From Marinomonas balearica (GTDB taxonomy: Bacteria; Pseudomonadota; Gammaproteobacteria; Pseudomonadales; Marinomonadaceae), in assembly GCF_004362145.1 (NCBI RefSeq), contig NZ_SNXC01000012.1, forward strand, positions 248,001 through 312,000: a stretch of DNA of 64,000 bases, read 5' to 3'. The notes under the pieces are model-generated. The model made no database searches and was not told the origin of the DNA. It worked only from the letters and a program-made list of their open reading frames with translations. This document shows, piece by piece, positions 34,585-41,999 of the stretch (positions within the stretch are counted from its first letter, which is position 1; each line of letters starts with the position of its first letter). The position numbers and the translations under genes are program-made.

Positions 34585-34788
34585 ATGTGGTGTCCAAACT
34601 GTGAAAGCGAAAAGACACGAGTAGTGGGGACGAATAAATCCTATGTCGTAGAGCGCTATCGAAAATGTAGTGATTGTGGTTACACATTCAGTACTCTGGA
34701 ATCTCATCGATTTGATCCAAAGTGGTCAAAAAACAGTGAGTTTTCCCAACAAGAAGCGGATCGTATGTCTCAACGACGTATTCGCTAA
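34585..34788 (+). CDS. Small zinc-ribbon protein, possible tailocin activator
   Basis: A 67-residue protein with two CxxC pairs (CPNC at 3-6, CSDC at 28-31) and a CGYTFSTLES ending that closely resembles the zinc ribbon of NrdR, without the ATP-cone. Small zinc-finger proteins of the Ogr/Delta type activate late genes in P2-like phages, and this gene lies between the early control genes and the tail module. The activator role is therefore an inference from position. A GGAAAAGATAAGGAAAG stretch upstream offers a ribosome site. Confidence 0.6.
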   Translation: MWCPNCESEKTRVVGTNKSYVVERYRKCSDCGYTFSTLESHRFDPKWSKNSEFSQQEADRMSQRRIR

Positions 34789-35104
34789 AAAACACAATAA
34801 TGAAGCGTTGAGTAGAAAAAAGTAGTGTTGATGTTCATTTTTTAATGGCCGTTAAAAAGTGTACTAACCGCTTTTAAAAAGTAATAAAAAGCGCAATGTA
34901 GCGCATTAGATCAAGGTATTGGTAAACTAAAAAACCAGTACCTTAATAAGAACAGGCTCAGTGCCCATACTTTTACGGTTTGAAGTACTGCTAAATAGAG
35001 AAGTACAGAAAGAAGTGAAAGTCATAACGTCACACCGAATATCCCATCCCATGTCTTTTTAGTGTGACGCTGTTTCTCTTTTACATAAATACCTACCCAG
35101 TGTG
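34789..35104. promoter_or_regulatory. Gene-free 316-bp spacer with two hairpins
   Basis: Holds an 11-bp imperfect stem (34913-34923 with 34934-34944) and an 8-bp perfect stem CGTCACAC/GTGTGACG (35028-35035 with 35062-35069) followed by a loosely T-rich stretch. The second may end transcription from the zinc-ribbon gene. I see no coding potential. Confidence 0.45.
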
Positions 35105-35353
35105 TTATTTACCATACTGCCATTCCAAACGATTAATACGTTCATCTTGCTGGCGCACTTTCAACCCCAGATTTTTCAGTGTTTCTTCGCGCTTTATGCG
35201 CTCTTTAGTGGTGTTTTGATAGCGCTCCTCCATAACCGCTATCTGTTTACTCAGCTCGGCAACACTGGTGTTTAAGCCGTAAATTGCCGTTACTAACCCC
35301 ACTGTGGCGGTGGTAAATAGCGCAGTGATGACTTTATTAATGTCCATATTCAT
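35105..35353 (-). CDS. Small membrane-anchored coiled-coil protein (possible spanin-like lysis protein)
   Basis: An 82-residue protein with one N-terminal membrane segment (about 7-27) and a charged coiled coil for the remainder, ending LEWQYGK. This topology resembles inner-membrane spanins, but no overlapping outer-membrane partner is seen. Its ATG overlaps the holin stop by 4 bp, so the two are translationally coupled. Both run opposite to the tail genes. Function is inferred from topology and position only. Confidence 0.5.
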   Translation of the reverse strand: MNMDINKVITALFTTATVGLVTAIYGLNTSVAELSKQIAVMEERYQNTTKERIKREETLKNLGLKVRQQDERINRLEWQYGK

Positions 35354-35811
35354 CCTTCTTTTTTGTCATCAAATTGGCGTTGTAGATTGTTTGTTTTTTG
35401 AAAGTAGCTTTTCAGCATCCCGCGCATGCCATAGATAACAACAACCATACCTATCACAATACTGGTATACCAAGCTGGCATCTTTTCAATGGCGTCAAAA
35501 CCCTTATGAACATAAGCGTCCATTCCTGGAATAAACGCCAGTACAATGGGTGTCAAAAAGAGCACTAATACCAGCTCGTCTTTCCACGAGGTTTGCATAT
35601 TCTGCATGGCGATCTTATCTAGGTCGTAACTTTGTTGTTGTCCCTTTCGTGCCATTTCTAATACTGCATTGGCTTTTGCTATGTTGGTCTCGTGAACTAA
35701 TTTATCCAGTTCAAACGCCTGTTCTAACTTCATTGTCTTTCGTGTTTGCCACTGCTTTAAAGGGTCTCCTACTAAGTTGTTCGCCAATTGGCCTATCCAA
35801 TTCCACATCAT
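35350..35811 (-). CDS. Holin of the 3TM (gene-transfer-agent release) type
   Basis: A 153-residue protein with an N-terminal amphipathic segment (WNWIGQLANNLVG), a long charged helical region (about 20-75), and two strong membrane helices (about 78-97 and 115-133) with a WKDELVLVLF entry. This layout is that of the GTA_holin_3TM family used by gene transfer agents and several prophages. It would form the inner-membrane lesion through which the GH24 lysozyme escapes. It is transcribed leftward from the same spacer that drives the tail genes rightward. Confidence 0.7.
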   Translation of the reverse strand: MMWNWIGQLANNLVGDPLKQWQTRKTMKLEQAFELDKLVHETNIAKANAVLEMARKGQQQSYDLDKIAMQNMQTSWKDELVLVLFLTPIVLAFIPGMDAYVHKGFDAIEKMPAWYTSIVIGMVVVIYGMRGMLKSYFQKTNNLQRQFDDKKEG

Positions 35812-35914
35812 TTATTACCTCTCTTTATTAGTTGCAACGAGCGGACTGATTCAGGTGCTCCTGTCGTCGATTTTCGTTGTTTTTTTATTATTTCAAAAAA
35901 AAATTTTACCTCAC

Positions 35915-35934
35915 TCCAGATACCGCTATCTGGA
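35915..35934. promoter_or_regulatory. Palindrome in the holin/gpV divergent spacer
   Basis: A perfect 8-bp dyad (35915-35922 with 35927-35934, TCCAGATA and its complement) around CCGC lies 64 bp before the gpV start and 104 bp before the holin start. It has no following T-tract. It is the best candidate binding site for an activator or repressor of both lysis and tail modules. Confidence 0.45.
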
Positions 35935-35997
35935 CTGAACCCAGTCTGAAAGCGCTCTAAACTGTGTCCAACTTGATGAGTAACGGGAGTGCAAACA

Positions 35998-36537
35998 ATG
36001 AAATACGAACAAGCATTGATAGAGTGCGGCACTGTGATTGAAGCCAAAGAAGACCAAGCTTTGGTCAAGGCACATATCTTAGGTAGGGAGACGGATTGGT
36101 TGCCGATATTGCAGCAAGCCAATGAGTTTAAACGTCACTACACACCGCCTCGCATTGGTCAGCAAGTCGTGATTCTGATGGGACGCTACGTACTAGGTTC
36201 CATATTTAATAAAACGTGCCGTGAGCCTGTAGCCAATACAACAGAAGACGTGACGGTATACGAAGACGGTACAGAAATTCGCTATGACAGCAAAACTCAT
36301 ACGCTGACTTTGAAAGCGTTGGACGCGCTTAAGATTGAAACCAATCAAAGCGTCAGTATTACCACACAAAACGCCACGGTAAATGCATCAGCAGTCAAGG
36401 TTGAGGCAAGTGAAATAGAGCTAAAAGGGGGAAGCGGAGATGTTGTCGTCAATGGCATCAGCCTAGTGAACCATACACATCCTCAAAATGCAGGTAACCA
36501 CTATGGTGGTGGTGCCAGTACGGGAGCAGCCCAATGA
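35998..36537 (+). CDS. Baseplate assembly protein V (spike), P2 gpV-like
   Basis: Central spike that punctures the target membrane. The ATG at 35998 is preferred over the in-frame GTG at 35989 because CGGGAGT lies at the right distance; this gives 179 residues. An N-terminal OB-like domain is followed by repeated beta-strand units (TLTLKALDALKIET..., ITTQNATVNASAVKVEAS) typical of the triple beta helix. The terminus contains NHTHPQ, matching the histidine pair that holds a metal ion at the P2 spike tip. First gene of the rightward tail module. Confidence 0.88.
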   Translation: MKYEQALIECGTVIEAKEDQALVKAHILGRETDWLPILQQANEFKRHYTPPRIGQQVVILMGRYVLGSIFNKTCREPVANTTEDVTVYEDGTEIRYDSKTHTLTLKALDALKIETNQSVSITTQNATVNASAVKVEASEIELKGGSGDVVVNGISLVNHTHPQNAGNHYGGGASTGAAQ

Positions 36538-36845
36538 GTGAGCGTATTAGTATTTTACTCAACGGATACGTACCGGAAGACGGCTATGCCGTCAGCATTA
36601 ACGAGAGTATTCAGCGCATTTTAACCACCCGCTTGGGTGAGCGAGTGATGCGTCCAACTTTCGGATCAGAGCTGTACAAGTTGCGCGATCGAGACATGGA
36701 CAGCGAATGGCGCTTACTTGCAACGCGCTATATCTATGAAGCCATTACCAAATGGGAGCCGAGAGTTCGTTTTAAGCGTCTGCAATTTAATGCTGATGCG
36801 GAAAATGGAAAACACACTTTTTATTTGGAGTTAGACCCAGCATGA
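36534..36845 (+). CDS. Baseplate wedge protein W, GPW/gp25 family
   Basis: A 103-residue protein with the gp25-like layout: SINESIQRILTTRLGERVMRPTFGSEL, then AITKWEPRVRF. The GERVMRPxFG segment is a hallmark of the family. It overlaps gpV by 4 bp and gpJ by 4 bp, so the baseplate genes are translationally coupled. Confidence 0.9.
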   Translation: MSERISILLNGYVPEDGYAVSINESIQRILTTRLGERVMRPTFGSELYKLRDRDMDSEWRLLATRYIYEAITKWEPRVRFKRLQFNADAENGKHTFYLELDPA

Positions 36846-37654
36846 GCCACATATTTGAAAACCTAGCTGCTCCAACGGTATTTGAAGTCACAGATTTTGA
36901 AAGCATTTTTAATGAGTTACTGAATGAAGTGTATAAGGCCGTACCGAATTATAAGCCCGTCGAGTCTGATCCGTACCATCTGATACTAGAAGCGTTCGCC
37001 TATCGTGAACTGTATCTGAAAAATGATTTTAATCAGCGTTTAAAAGGGCTTTTACTGCCGTATGCGAGCGATACGAACTTAGACAATATCGCAACTCACT
37101 ATGGGGTTGAGCGACTGACAGGAGAAGACGACGATGCGTTTCGAATTCGTATTGTGAGAAGCCTTGATAGTCATCCGACCGCTGGGTCGCGGGAAAGCTA
37201 TGAATATCACGCGTACTCGGTTCACTCCTCGATTGATGATGTGCACGCCTATAGTCCTGCTATAGGAGAAATCACCGTTGTCATCGCAAGCTATGAGGAA
37301 GGCGGACTTGCAGACGATATTAAAGCGCAAGTAGAGAGCGTGTTATCGGATGAAAAGGTCAGACCGATTACCGACAAGGTAACGGTACGAGAAGTGAAAG
37401 AAAAGCCTATTAGCATCCACGTAAAAGTCTCATGTCCTCTGCAATATCGGTCTCAAGTTGAAGCCGAAATCAGAGCCAAGATGAACAAGAACCAGACTAT
37501 AGGAAAAACACTGTCGATTTTTCAGCTGGTTCGCCTGTTTTCAGTAGATGAAGTGACCAATGTGTCATTAAAGGCTCCAACTACCGAGACCGTATGTGCC
37601 CCAGATGAACGTATTGTGATTACTGATATACAGATCGATTGGGAGGATGCATGA
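36842..37654 (+). CDS. Baseplate wedge protein J, P2 gpJ-like
   Basis: A 270-residue wedge protein with the gpJ/Mu gp47 pattern: ESDPYHLILEAFAYRELYLKNDFNQRLKGLLLPYASDTNLDNIATHYGV in the N-terminal half and repeated alpha/beta units beyond. Its stop overlaps the start of the next gene (ATGA). It forms the inner baseplate ring with W and I. Confidence 0.9.
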   Translation: MSHIFENLAAPTVFEVTDFESIFNELLNEVYKAVPNYKPVESDPYHLILEAFAYRELYLKNDFNQRLKGLLLPYASDTNLDNIATHYGVERLTGEDDDAFRIRIVRSLDSHPTAGSRESYEYHAYSVHSSIDDVHAYSPAIGEITVVIASYEEGGLADDIKAQVESVLSDEKVRPITDKVTVREVKEKPISIHVKVSCPLQYRSQVEAEIRAKMNKNQTIGKTLSIFQLVRLFSVDEVTNVSLKAPTTETVCAPDERIVITDIQIDWEDA

Positions 37655-38223
37655 CGCAGAGCTTATTGCCGCCGAATTCATTAGAGCTTGAGCATCGTTT
37701 GGATCAACTGGCCGCACAGCGGTTGAGCTTTGATTTATCTCTGGCTGATATCAATCCACTTACGTGTGTCGCCGACTTGCTACCGATTTTAGCCGCCAGC
37801 TGGAAAGTGGATGTACGCGGGCTAAACGAGCGCGAGAGTCGGGAGTTGATTGCAAATGCTTGGGAGATCCATCGATACAAAGGCACCGCTCACGCAGTGA
37901 AAAAAGCCTTAAGCAGTGTGTTTAGCAAGGTGCAAATACAGGAGTTCAAAACGCCCTATGTGTTTGATGCCGAAGTAACGTTAGGCGGTGATCCGAATCA
38001 GGTATTTGATGATGAAAAGTTTGCGACAGCAAAACGTCTGGCGAACGATGCGAAAAACCTTCGTAGTCGCTTTGGAGAGTTTGTTATCGCACTGCCTGAG
38101 GCGCGTGCCTCAGTGATAAAAACCGATGCGGCCTCGACAAACGGTATGAGCTTGTCTTCGTCGTTATCTCTTAACGCAAATTGCACAGTGAAATGCAAAG
38201 GAGTCATTCAATGGACACTATAA
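37651..38223 (+). CDS. Tail protein I, P2 gpI-like
   Basis: A 190-residue protein, started at ATG 37651 (GGGAGG ribosome site), with the gpI hallmark of an LPILAASWKVD segment followed by a REL-IANAWEIHRYKGTAHAVKKAL block. It links the wedge to the fibres. The 3' end overlaps the next gene by 13 bp. The last 40 residues, rich in Ser and Asn, are less conserved-looking. Confidence 0.88.
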   Translation: MTQSLLPPNSLELEHRLDQLAAQRLSFDLSLADINPLTCVADLLPILAASWKVDVRGLNERESRELIANAWEIHRYKGTAHAVKKALSSVFSKVQIQEFKTPYVFDAEVTLGGDPNQVFDDEKFATAKRLANDAKNLRSRFGEFVIALPEARASVIKTDAASTNGMSLSSSLSLNANCTVKCKGVIQWTL

Positions 38224-38720
38224 CCGCCATCGCGACGGAGCATGGGCTTGGTGTGCTGAAAAGCACGCTGAAAAGCCAGGCTAATCGCTATCAACTTGTG
38301 GGAGCGAGCACGCACAGCGCCAGCTCAACTAGCGTTTTCCACGAATCTCAGATAGACAACAGCTACTACGACACCAGTGGTGTATTGACCTTTATCGTCA
38401 ATTTACCCAGTGACAAAGACTTTCAAATGTATTTGTACGAAGTGCGAATTGTCGACGCCAGCGGCTCGACCATTGTCTCCGCGAAAACGCCGAAAATAGC
38501 CTTGTCCACAGGGATCGGCGGCATGCTGACGATCAAAGCCGCCGTTTCGGGTGAACCGGGTGAGATCGTCTTTAAAGCGACTGATTACATCACAGGGTCA
38601 GAACTTACCGACCTTTGGATGAACCCTATTTATGCCAATGCGACCGCGACGATTCAAAACGCAACGCGGCAAATACAACTGCATAACCGAATATTAACAA
38701 CAGAAGGAAAAGCACTATGA
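38211..38720 (+). CDS. Tail fibre protein, N-terminal attachment part (gpH-like)
   Basis: A 169-residue product, started at ATG 38211 after AAAGGAG. It resembles the N-terminal attachment domain of P2-type fibres (ITAIATEHGLGVLKSTL..., then beta-rich segments with LYEVRIVDASG), but stops where a long shaft would normally begin. A second fibre-like gene overlaps it by 4 bp, so the fibre is probably assembled from two short proteins. It is much shorter than the 669-residue P2 gpH. Confidence 0.7.
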   Translation: MDTITAIATEHGLGVLKSTLKSQANRYQLVGASTHSASSTSVFHESQIDNSYYDTSGVLTFIVNLPSDKDFQMYLYEVRIVDASGSTIVSAKTPKIALSTGIGGMLTIKAAVSGEPGEIVFKATDYITGSELTDLWMNPIYANATATIQNATRQIQLHNRILTTEGKAL

Positions 38721-39397
38721 GTGTGAACAACGAAATAGCGCGGCTAACTCAAGCCGTTCAGGACCATACCAATGAAACGCAAAGCTTTTTGGATAAAGCG
38801 GATGGTCGAGTGACAGAGAAAGAAAATCAAGTAGAACAGTTTTTAGCGAGTGCGACACCTGAGAAGCGTTTTGTTCAAAAAATAACGGTCGGAGGGTCAA
38901 GCGAGTATCTGTATCCAGTTTTTTGGAGGTTTCCAAGTAATGATTTTGGAATAGGTCGGCTTGAAATTAGCCGTCATTATTCATGGAATAGGGGAACATT
39001 ACACGATAGTCACGTTGCTTCATTGCTGTTGAGTATTGAGGGAAATGCCTACCCTTGGAGCGGAGATACGAATTATATGCGGGTCAAAAAAGCCCATTAT
39101 CGTTACAACGAGACTGCGTCCCATCTTCAGTTCGGCGGGTATGCCAGTCGTGTTTCAACAGATGGTAATGCACCTACGTACGGTTCTGATGGAACCAATT
39201 ATTTATTCTCCGGTGTGTATCTAAGAGGCGGTGGGTTGGATTATGTATTGTCGTCAAACTGGGAGTTTACCCCGCTCCGTTTGGATGATGAATCCGATGT
39301 AAACAGTACAAGAGTGCTTCATACATATCAAAACGTTGCATTTACTGTAAGCCCGATACCTATGGCGGAGATTAAAGCGCCAGTTGAGACTGAATAA
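38717..39397 (+). CDS. Putative receptor-binding fibre tip protein
   Basis: A 226-residue protein of unrecognised family. An N-terminal coiled coil (about 1-45, rich in Glu, Gln and Asn) is followed by a beta-rich, glycine- and aromatic-rich domain. Its position after the fibre attachment gene and before the sheath is where the host-recognition determinant lies in P2-type loci. It most likely sets the killing spectrum, and should be the fastest-evolving gene of the cluster. This is inference from position and composition. Confidence 0.55.
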   Translation: MSVNNEIARLTQAVQDHTNETQSFLDKADGRVTEKENQVEQFLASATPEKRFVQKITVGGSSEYLYPVFWRFPSNDFGIGRLEISRHYSWNRGTLHDSHVASLLLSIEGNAYPWSGDTNYMRVKKAHYRYNETASHLQFGGYASRVSTDGNAPTYGSDGTNYLFSGVYLRGGGLDYVLSSNWEFTPLRLDDESDVNSTRVLHTYQNVAFTVSPIPMAEIKAPVETE

Positions 39398-39408
39398 GGA
39401 AAAAAACA

Positions 39409-39792
39409 ATGACTGAAATGATTATGACACATGAAGAAGCGGTTGAGTTTGCTATTGCTCAAGAAGCAAATCATACCCGCTTTAAAACGCGTGGAACGAT
39501 TAAAACTCGAGTGGGCGACACTAATAGTGTTCTCGGCACCACCACAGACGGAATGCAGCTGCTTCTGCACGCCTTCTCACAACTTAACACTGCTTTAAGC
39601 GCAGCGTCTTCTTTGGCGGAAGTGCGTGCAGCGGCAGAACCATTCAATGAACTTGCGACGGGTTTCTTAGCCAAGGTGGAAGCGGGTGAGGTATCTCTTC
39701 CCTTTCAAGTAAAAGGCGTGGAAAACGTGGTGAGCGATATTGAAAACAGAGCAACACAAGTTGCTGAAATCTTAAAAAGCAATCAAGCATAA
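39409..39792 (+). CDS. Hypothetical protein in the fibre-chaperone position
   Basis: A 127-residue helical, alanine-rich protein that I do not recognise. It occupies the place of the fibre-assembly chaperone gene (gpG) between fibre and sheath genes, 12 bp from each neighbour. It does not look like gpG in sequence. It might be a fibre chaperone or a structural accessory; the sequence does not decide. Confidence 0.5.
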   Translation: MTEMIMTHEEAVEFAIAQEANHTRFKTRGTIKTRVGDTNSVLGTTTDGMQLLLHAFSQLNTALSAASSLAEVRAAAEPFNELATGFLAKVEAGEVSLPFQVKGVENVVSDIENRATQVAEILKSNQA

Positions 39793-39804
39793 AAGGAGAG
39801 TTTT

Positions 39805-40899
39805 ATGAACTTAAACTTTGGTATTAATGGCAGTATCAGTGCCGCCGCCGCGCGTCCTGTTACAGTAAGTTCAACAACCGCCATTGGTGTAATCGGTGTG
39901 GCCAGCACGGCGGAATTTTTGAAATTTAACAATGCATCGGAGGCGATCGAACACTTTAAAAGCGATAGCGAAGCGGGAACGGTCGTGAATGCGCTTAAAG
40001 GCATTAATCTGCAAGGTGTTAACTGCCCGATTATTGTCAATGTGTGTTCATCCGATGCGATATTGGAATCCATTGATCTATTCAAAAAATCAGAGGGATT
40101 AACCGGTGTCAGCTTATTTGGCGGCATTTTGATTGCGCCTGTTTTGTCTGCGACTAAGGACGTAGGCGTGAAATTGGTAGCGACGGCCAGTGCGATCACC
40201 GCCACAGCATTTGTCGATAACTTTGGGGTAAACGAAGCGGATGTATTGGCTTATGCCGCGAATTATGGCTCCCAGTCTTGTCTAGTGACGCACGGTATGT
40301 ACACGGCTGACGGTGTGAAGGTTTCCGCTTCAGCGCTCTATGCTGGTGTTACGGCGTTTCGTGATGCTAATACCTCATTTGGTTGGGCGAAGTCACACTC
40401 AAACCGTGTTGTTCAAGGTGTTAGTTCAACGGATCGAGTCATTGAATACCTCGATGGTGCAGAGTGCGAAGCGCGTCGTATGCGTCAGGCTGGCGTCGCC
40501 ACTATTTTGCAAGACATTGGTTGGCGTACTTATGGATTTGAAACCACAGATATTGATCCGATTTGGCAATCGTTAGATCGAGTTCGTACCTTTCAGCGCT
40601 TGCTACAAGCCATCCTCGTTTCTTCTAAATGGGCGCGAGATCGTGAAGCCAGTGAGCTACTTTGGGTTCGTCAAACCGTTGTTGAGTTTATGAATGAGCT
40701 TAAAGGGAACGATGTCATCGTGGGTTTTGATGCCTATTTTGATTCTGAAAAAAATACCAAAGCCACGGCTACGGCTGGCAAGTTCTATCTAACCGTTAAG
40801 TTGGGTGATATGCCAAGTGTGCGTGAGCTAAATGTTGAGCTTGTCTACTCTGACGACTGGAACGACGTACTAATTAACTACATTAATGGAGAAGGTTAA
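39805..40899 (+). CDS. Contractile tail sheath protein, P2 FI-like
   Basis: The 364-residue sheath subunit, near the P2 FI length (396). Family features are the N-terminal beta-rich start with RPVTVSSTTAIGVIG, the middle WRTYGFETTDIDP block, and the C-terminal region VRELNVELVYSDDWNDVLI that interlinks neighbouring subunits. A strong AAAGGAGAG ribosome site fits high expression. It is followed after 2 bp by the tube gene. Confidence 0.9.
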   Translation: MNLNFGINGSISAAAARPVTVSSTTAIGVIGVASTAEFLKFNNASEAIEHFKSDSEAGTVVNALKGINLQGVNCPIIVNVCSSDAILESIDLFKKSEGLTGVSLFGGILIAPVLSATKDVGVKLVATASAITATAFVDNFGVNEADVLAYAANYGSQSCLVTHGMYTADGVKVSASALYAGVTAFRDANTSFGWAKSHSNRVVQGVSSTDRVIEYLDGAECEARRMRQAGVATILQDIGWRTYGFETTDIDPIWQSLDRVRTFQRLLQAILVSSKWARDREASELLWVRQTVVEFMNELKGNDVIVGFDAYFDSEKNTKATATAGKFYLTVKLGDMPSVRELNVELVYSDDWNDVLINYINGEG

Positions 40900-40901
40900 C
40901 C

Positions 40902-41399
40902 ATGACACAAGTACCACAATATTTATCAGCAATGACGGTCTTTATTGACGGCGTCGGCCTGCTTGGCACAGCCAAACAAGTCACCTTGCCTAAGGTGGAG
41001 ATTACCCGTGAAACGGTGACGGCTGGCGGTTTTGAACGCGCCATGTCTACCGGAGTATTTAAAGCCATGGAGGCCGAAATTACGCTCAATGAGTATCACG
41101 ATTCTGTTTTCAAAGCGGCTAACAAGTTAGCAGTGCCACCGCTGTTTGTGATCAAAGGCAATTTGAGTCAAGACGGTCAGGATTACCCGATTGAAGCAAC
41201 CATTAAAGGCAGCCTTGATATCGACGACGGTAACTGGGAAACCGGCAAAGAAGCAGAACGCAAACTGAAAGTGTACGTTGATTTTTACGCGTTAAAAGTG
41301 AATGGCACTGAACAATGTATGTTAGATGCGAAGAATATGATCGCCAAAATTAACGATGTGGACCTATTGGAGAAAGCTCGCACTCACGTACTTTCTTAA
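40902..41399 (+). CDS. Tail tube protein, P2 FII-like
   Basis: The 165-residue inner tube subunit (P2 FII 172). It shows the family pattern VFIDGVGLLGTAKQVTLPKVEITRETVTAGGFER and the central LNEYHDSVFKAANK region. It directly follows the sheath gene, the order found in all P2-type tails. A hairpin follows before the chaperone genes. Confidence 0.9.
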   Translation: MTQVPQYLSAMTVFIDGVGLLGTAKQVTLPKVEITRETVTAGGFERAMSTGVFKAMEAEITLNEYHDSVFKAANKLAVPPLFVIKGNLSQDGQDYPIEATIKGSLDIDDGNWETGKEAERKLKVYVDFYALKVNGTEQCMLDAKNMIAKINDVDLLEKARTHVLS

Positions 41400-41427
41400 G
41401 CAAAGCCCCGTCAATAATGGCGATGTG

Positions 41428-41540
41428 GTTACTGTTTTGTGGTGGGGACCGCGACAGTAACACAGTAAATACAGTCAAAAAGTAAGCAGCGTCTCAGTGA
41501 TATCAACGGCCATTGATGGTTGAGACGTTATTTTACTTTA
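41428..41540 (+). terminator. Hairpins between tube and chaperone genes (probable attenuator)
   Basis: Two hairpins fill this 212-bp gap: GTTACTGT/ACAGTAAC (41428-41435 with 41454-41461), and CGTCTCA/TGAGACG (41490-41496 with 41521-41527) with an inner ATCAA/TTGAT pair. The second is followed by TTATTTTACTTT. This would lower transcription of the chaperone and tape-measure genes relative to sheath and tube. Confidence 0.6.
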
Positions 41541-41611
41541 GACACTAATGTACAAAATTAATCGTTTTCGATCTATAGGATCACTCAATTTATTTAAAAA
41601 GGTTAAGAAAC

Positions 41612-41863
41612 ATGTCTAAAGAACTATTAAAAGAAAAAGAAGTGGCTTTGTCCGATGGACGTATTGTCAAAGTACGCAAACCTAAACTGCGGGATATCCG
41701 CATCCACTTTAGTGAGCCAAATCTAGAAGAGCGTCAAATCGCCATCGTTGGAACACTGGCGCAAATGACCGTCGATGAATTGGATGCATTGGATTACGAC
41801 GATTTTATTCTGCTAAAGGATACCGCAGAGAGTTTTTTGTCGTCGACTGGAGCGGTTGCTTAA
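41612..41863 (+). CDS. Tail assembly chaperone E, P2 gpE-like
   Basis: An 83-residue chaperone of the P2 gpE type (MSKELLKEKEVALSDGRIVKVRKPKLRDI...). It binds the tape measure protein during tail assembly. The frame ends just after a T-TTT-TTG slippery heptamer at 41833-41839, where part of the ribosomes are expected to shift into the -1 frame and make the longer E' product. Confidence 0.85.
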   Translation: MSKELLKEKEVALSDGRIVKVRKPKLRDIRIHFSEPNLEERQIAIVGTLAQMTVDELDALDYDDFILLKDTAESFLSSTGAVA

Positions 41864-41985
41864 ACGCAATCGCGATGGTGTCTGCAAAGCTTCATCTTGG
41901 TTTTTGTGATTGTTTGGAAATGACATTAGACGAATTTGAAACCTTTGCAGAGACCGCGAAACGTTTGTGTGAAGTCGAAAGATAG
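41612..41985 (+). CDS. Frameshift product E' of the tail assembly chaperone (-1 shift at 41839)
   Basis: A -1 slip on T-TTT-TTG (41833-41839) fuses the first 76 codons to a second frame that runs 41839-41985 and ends TAG. The added 48 residues read VVDWSGCLNAIAMVSAKLHL..., with a MTLDEFETFAETAKRL ending, the same style as P2 E'. Both the slippery heptamer and the position match the conserved frameshift of P2-type tail chaperones. The total is about 124 residues. The downstream frame has no good start of its own. Confidence 0.82.
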
Positions 41986-41999
41986 GCGGAGAGATAAAT

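Noticed and set aside
35923..35950. Intrinsic terminator at the 35915-35934 dyad
   Set aside because: There is no adjacent T-tract on either strand, and a terminator would have no purpose between two divergent starts.
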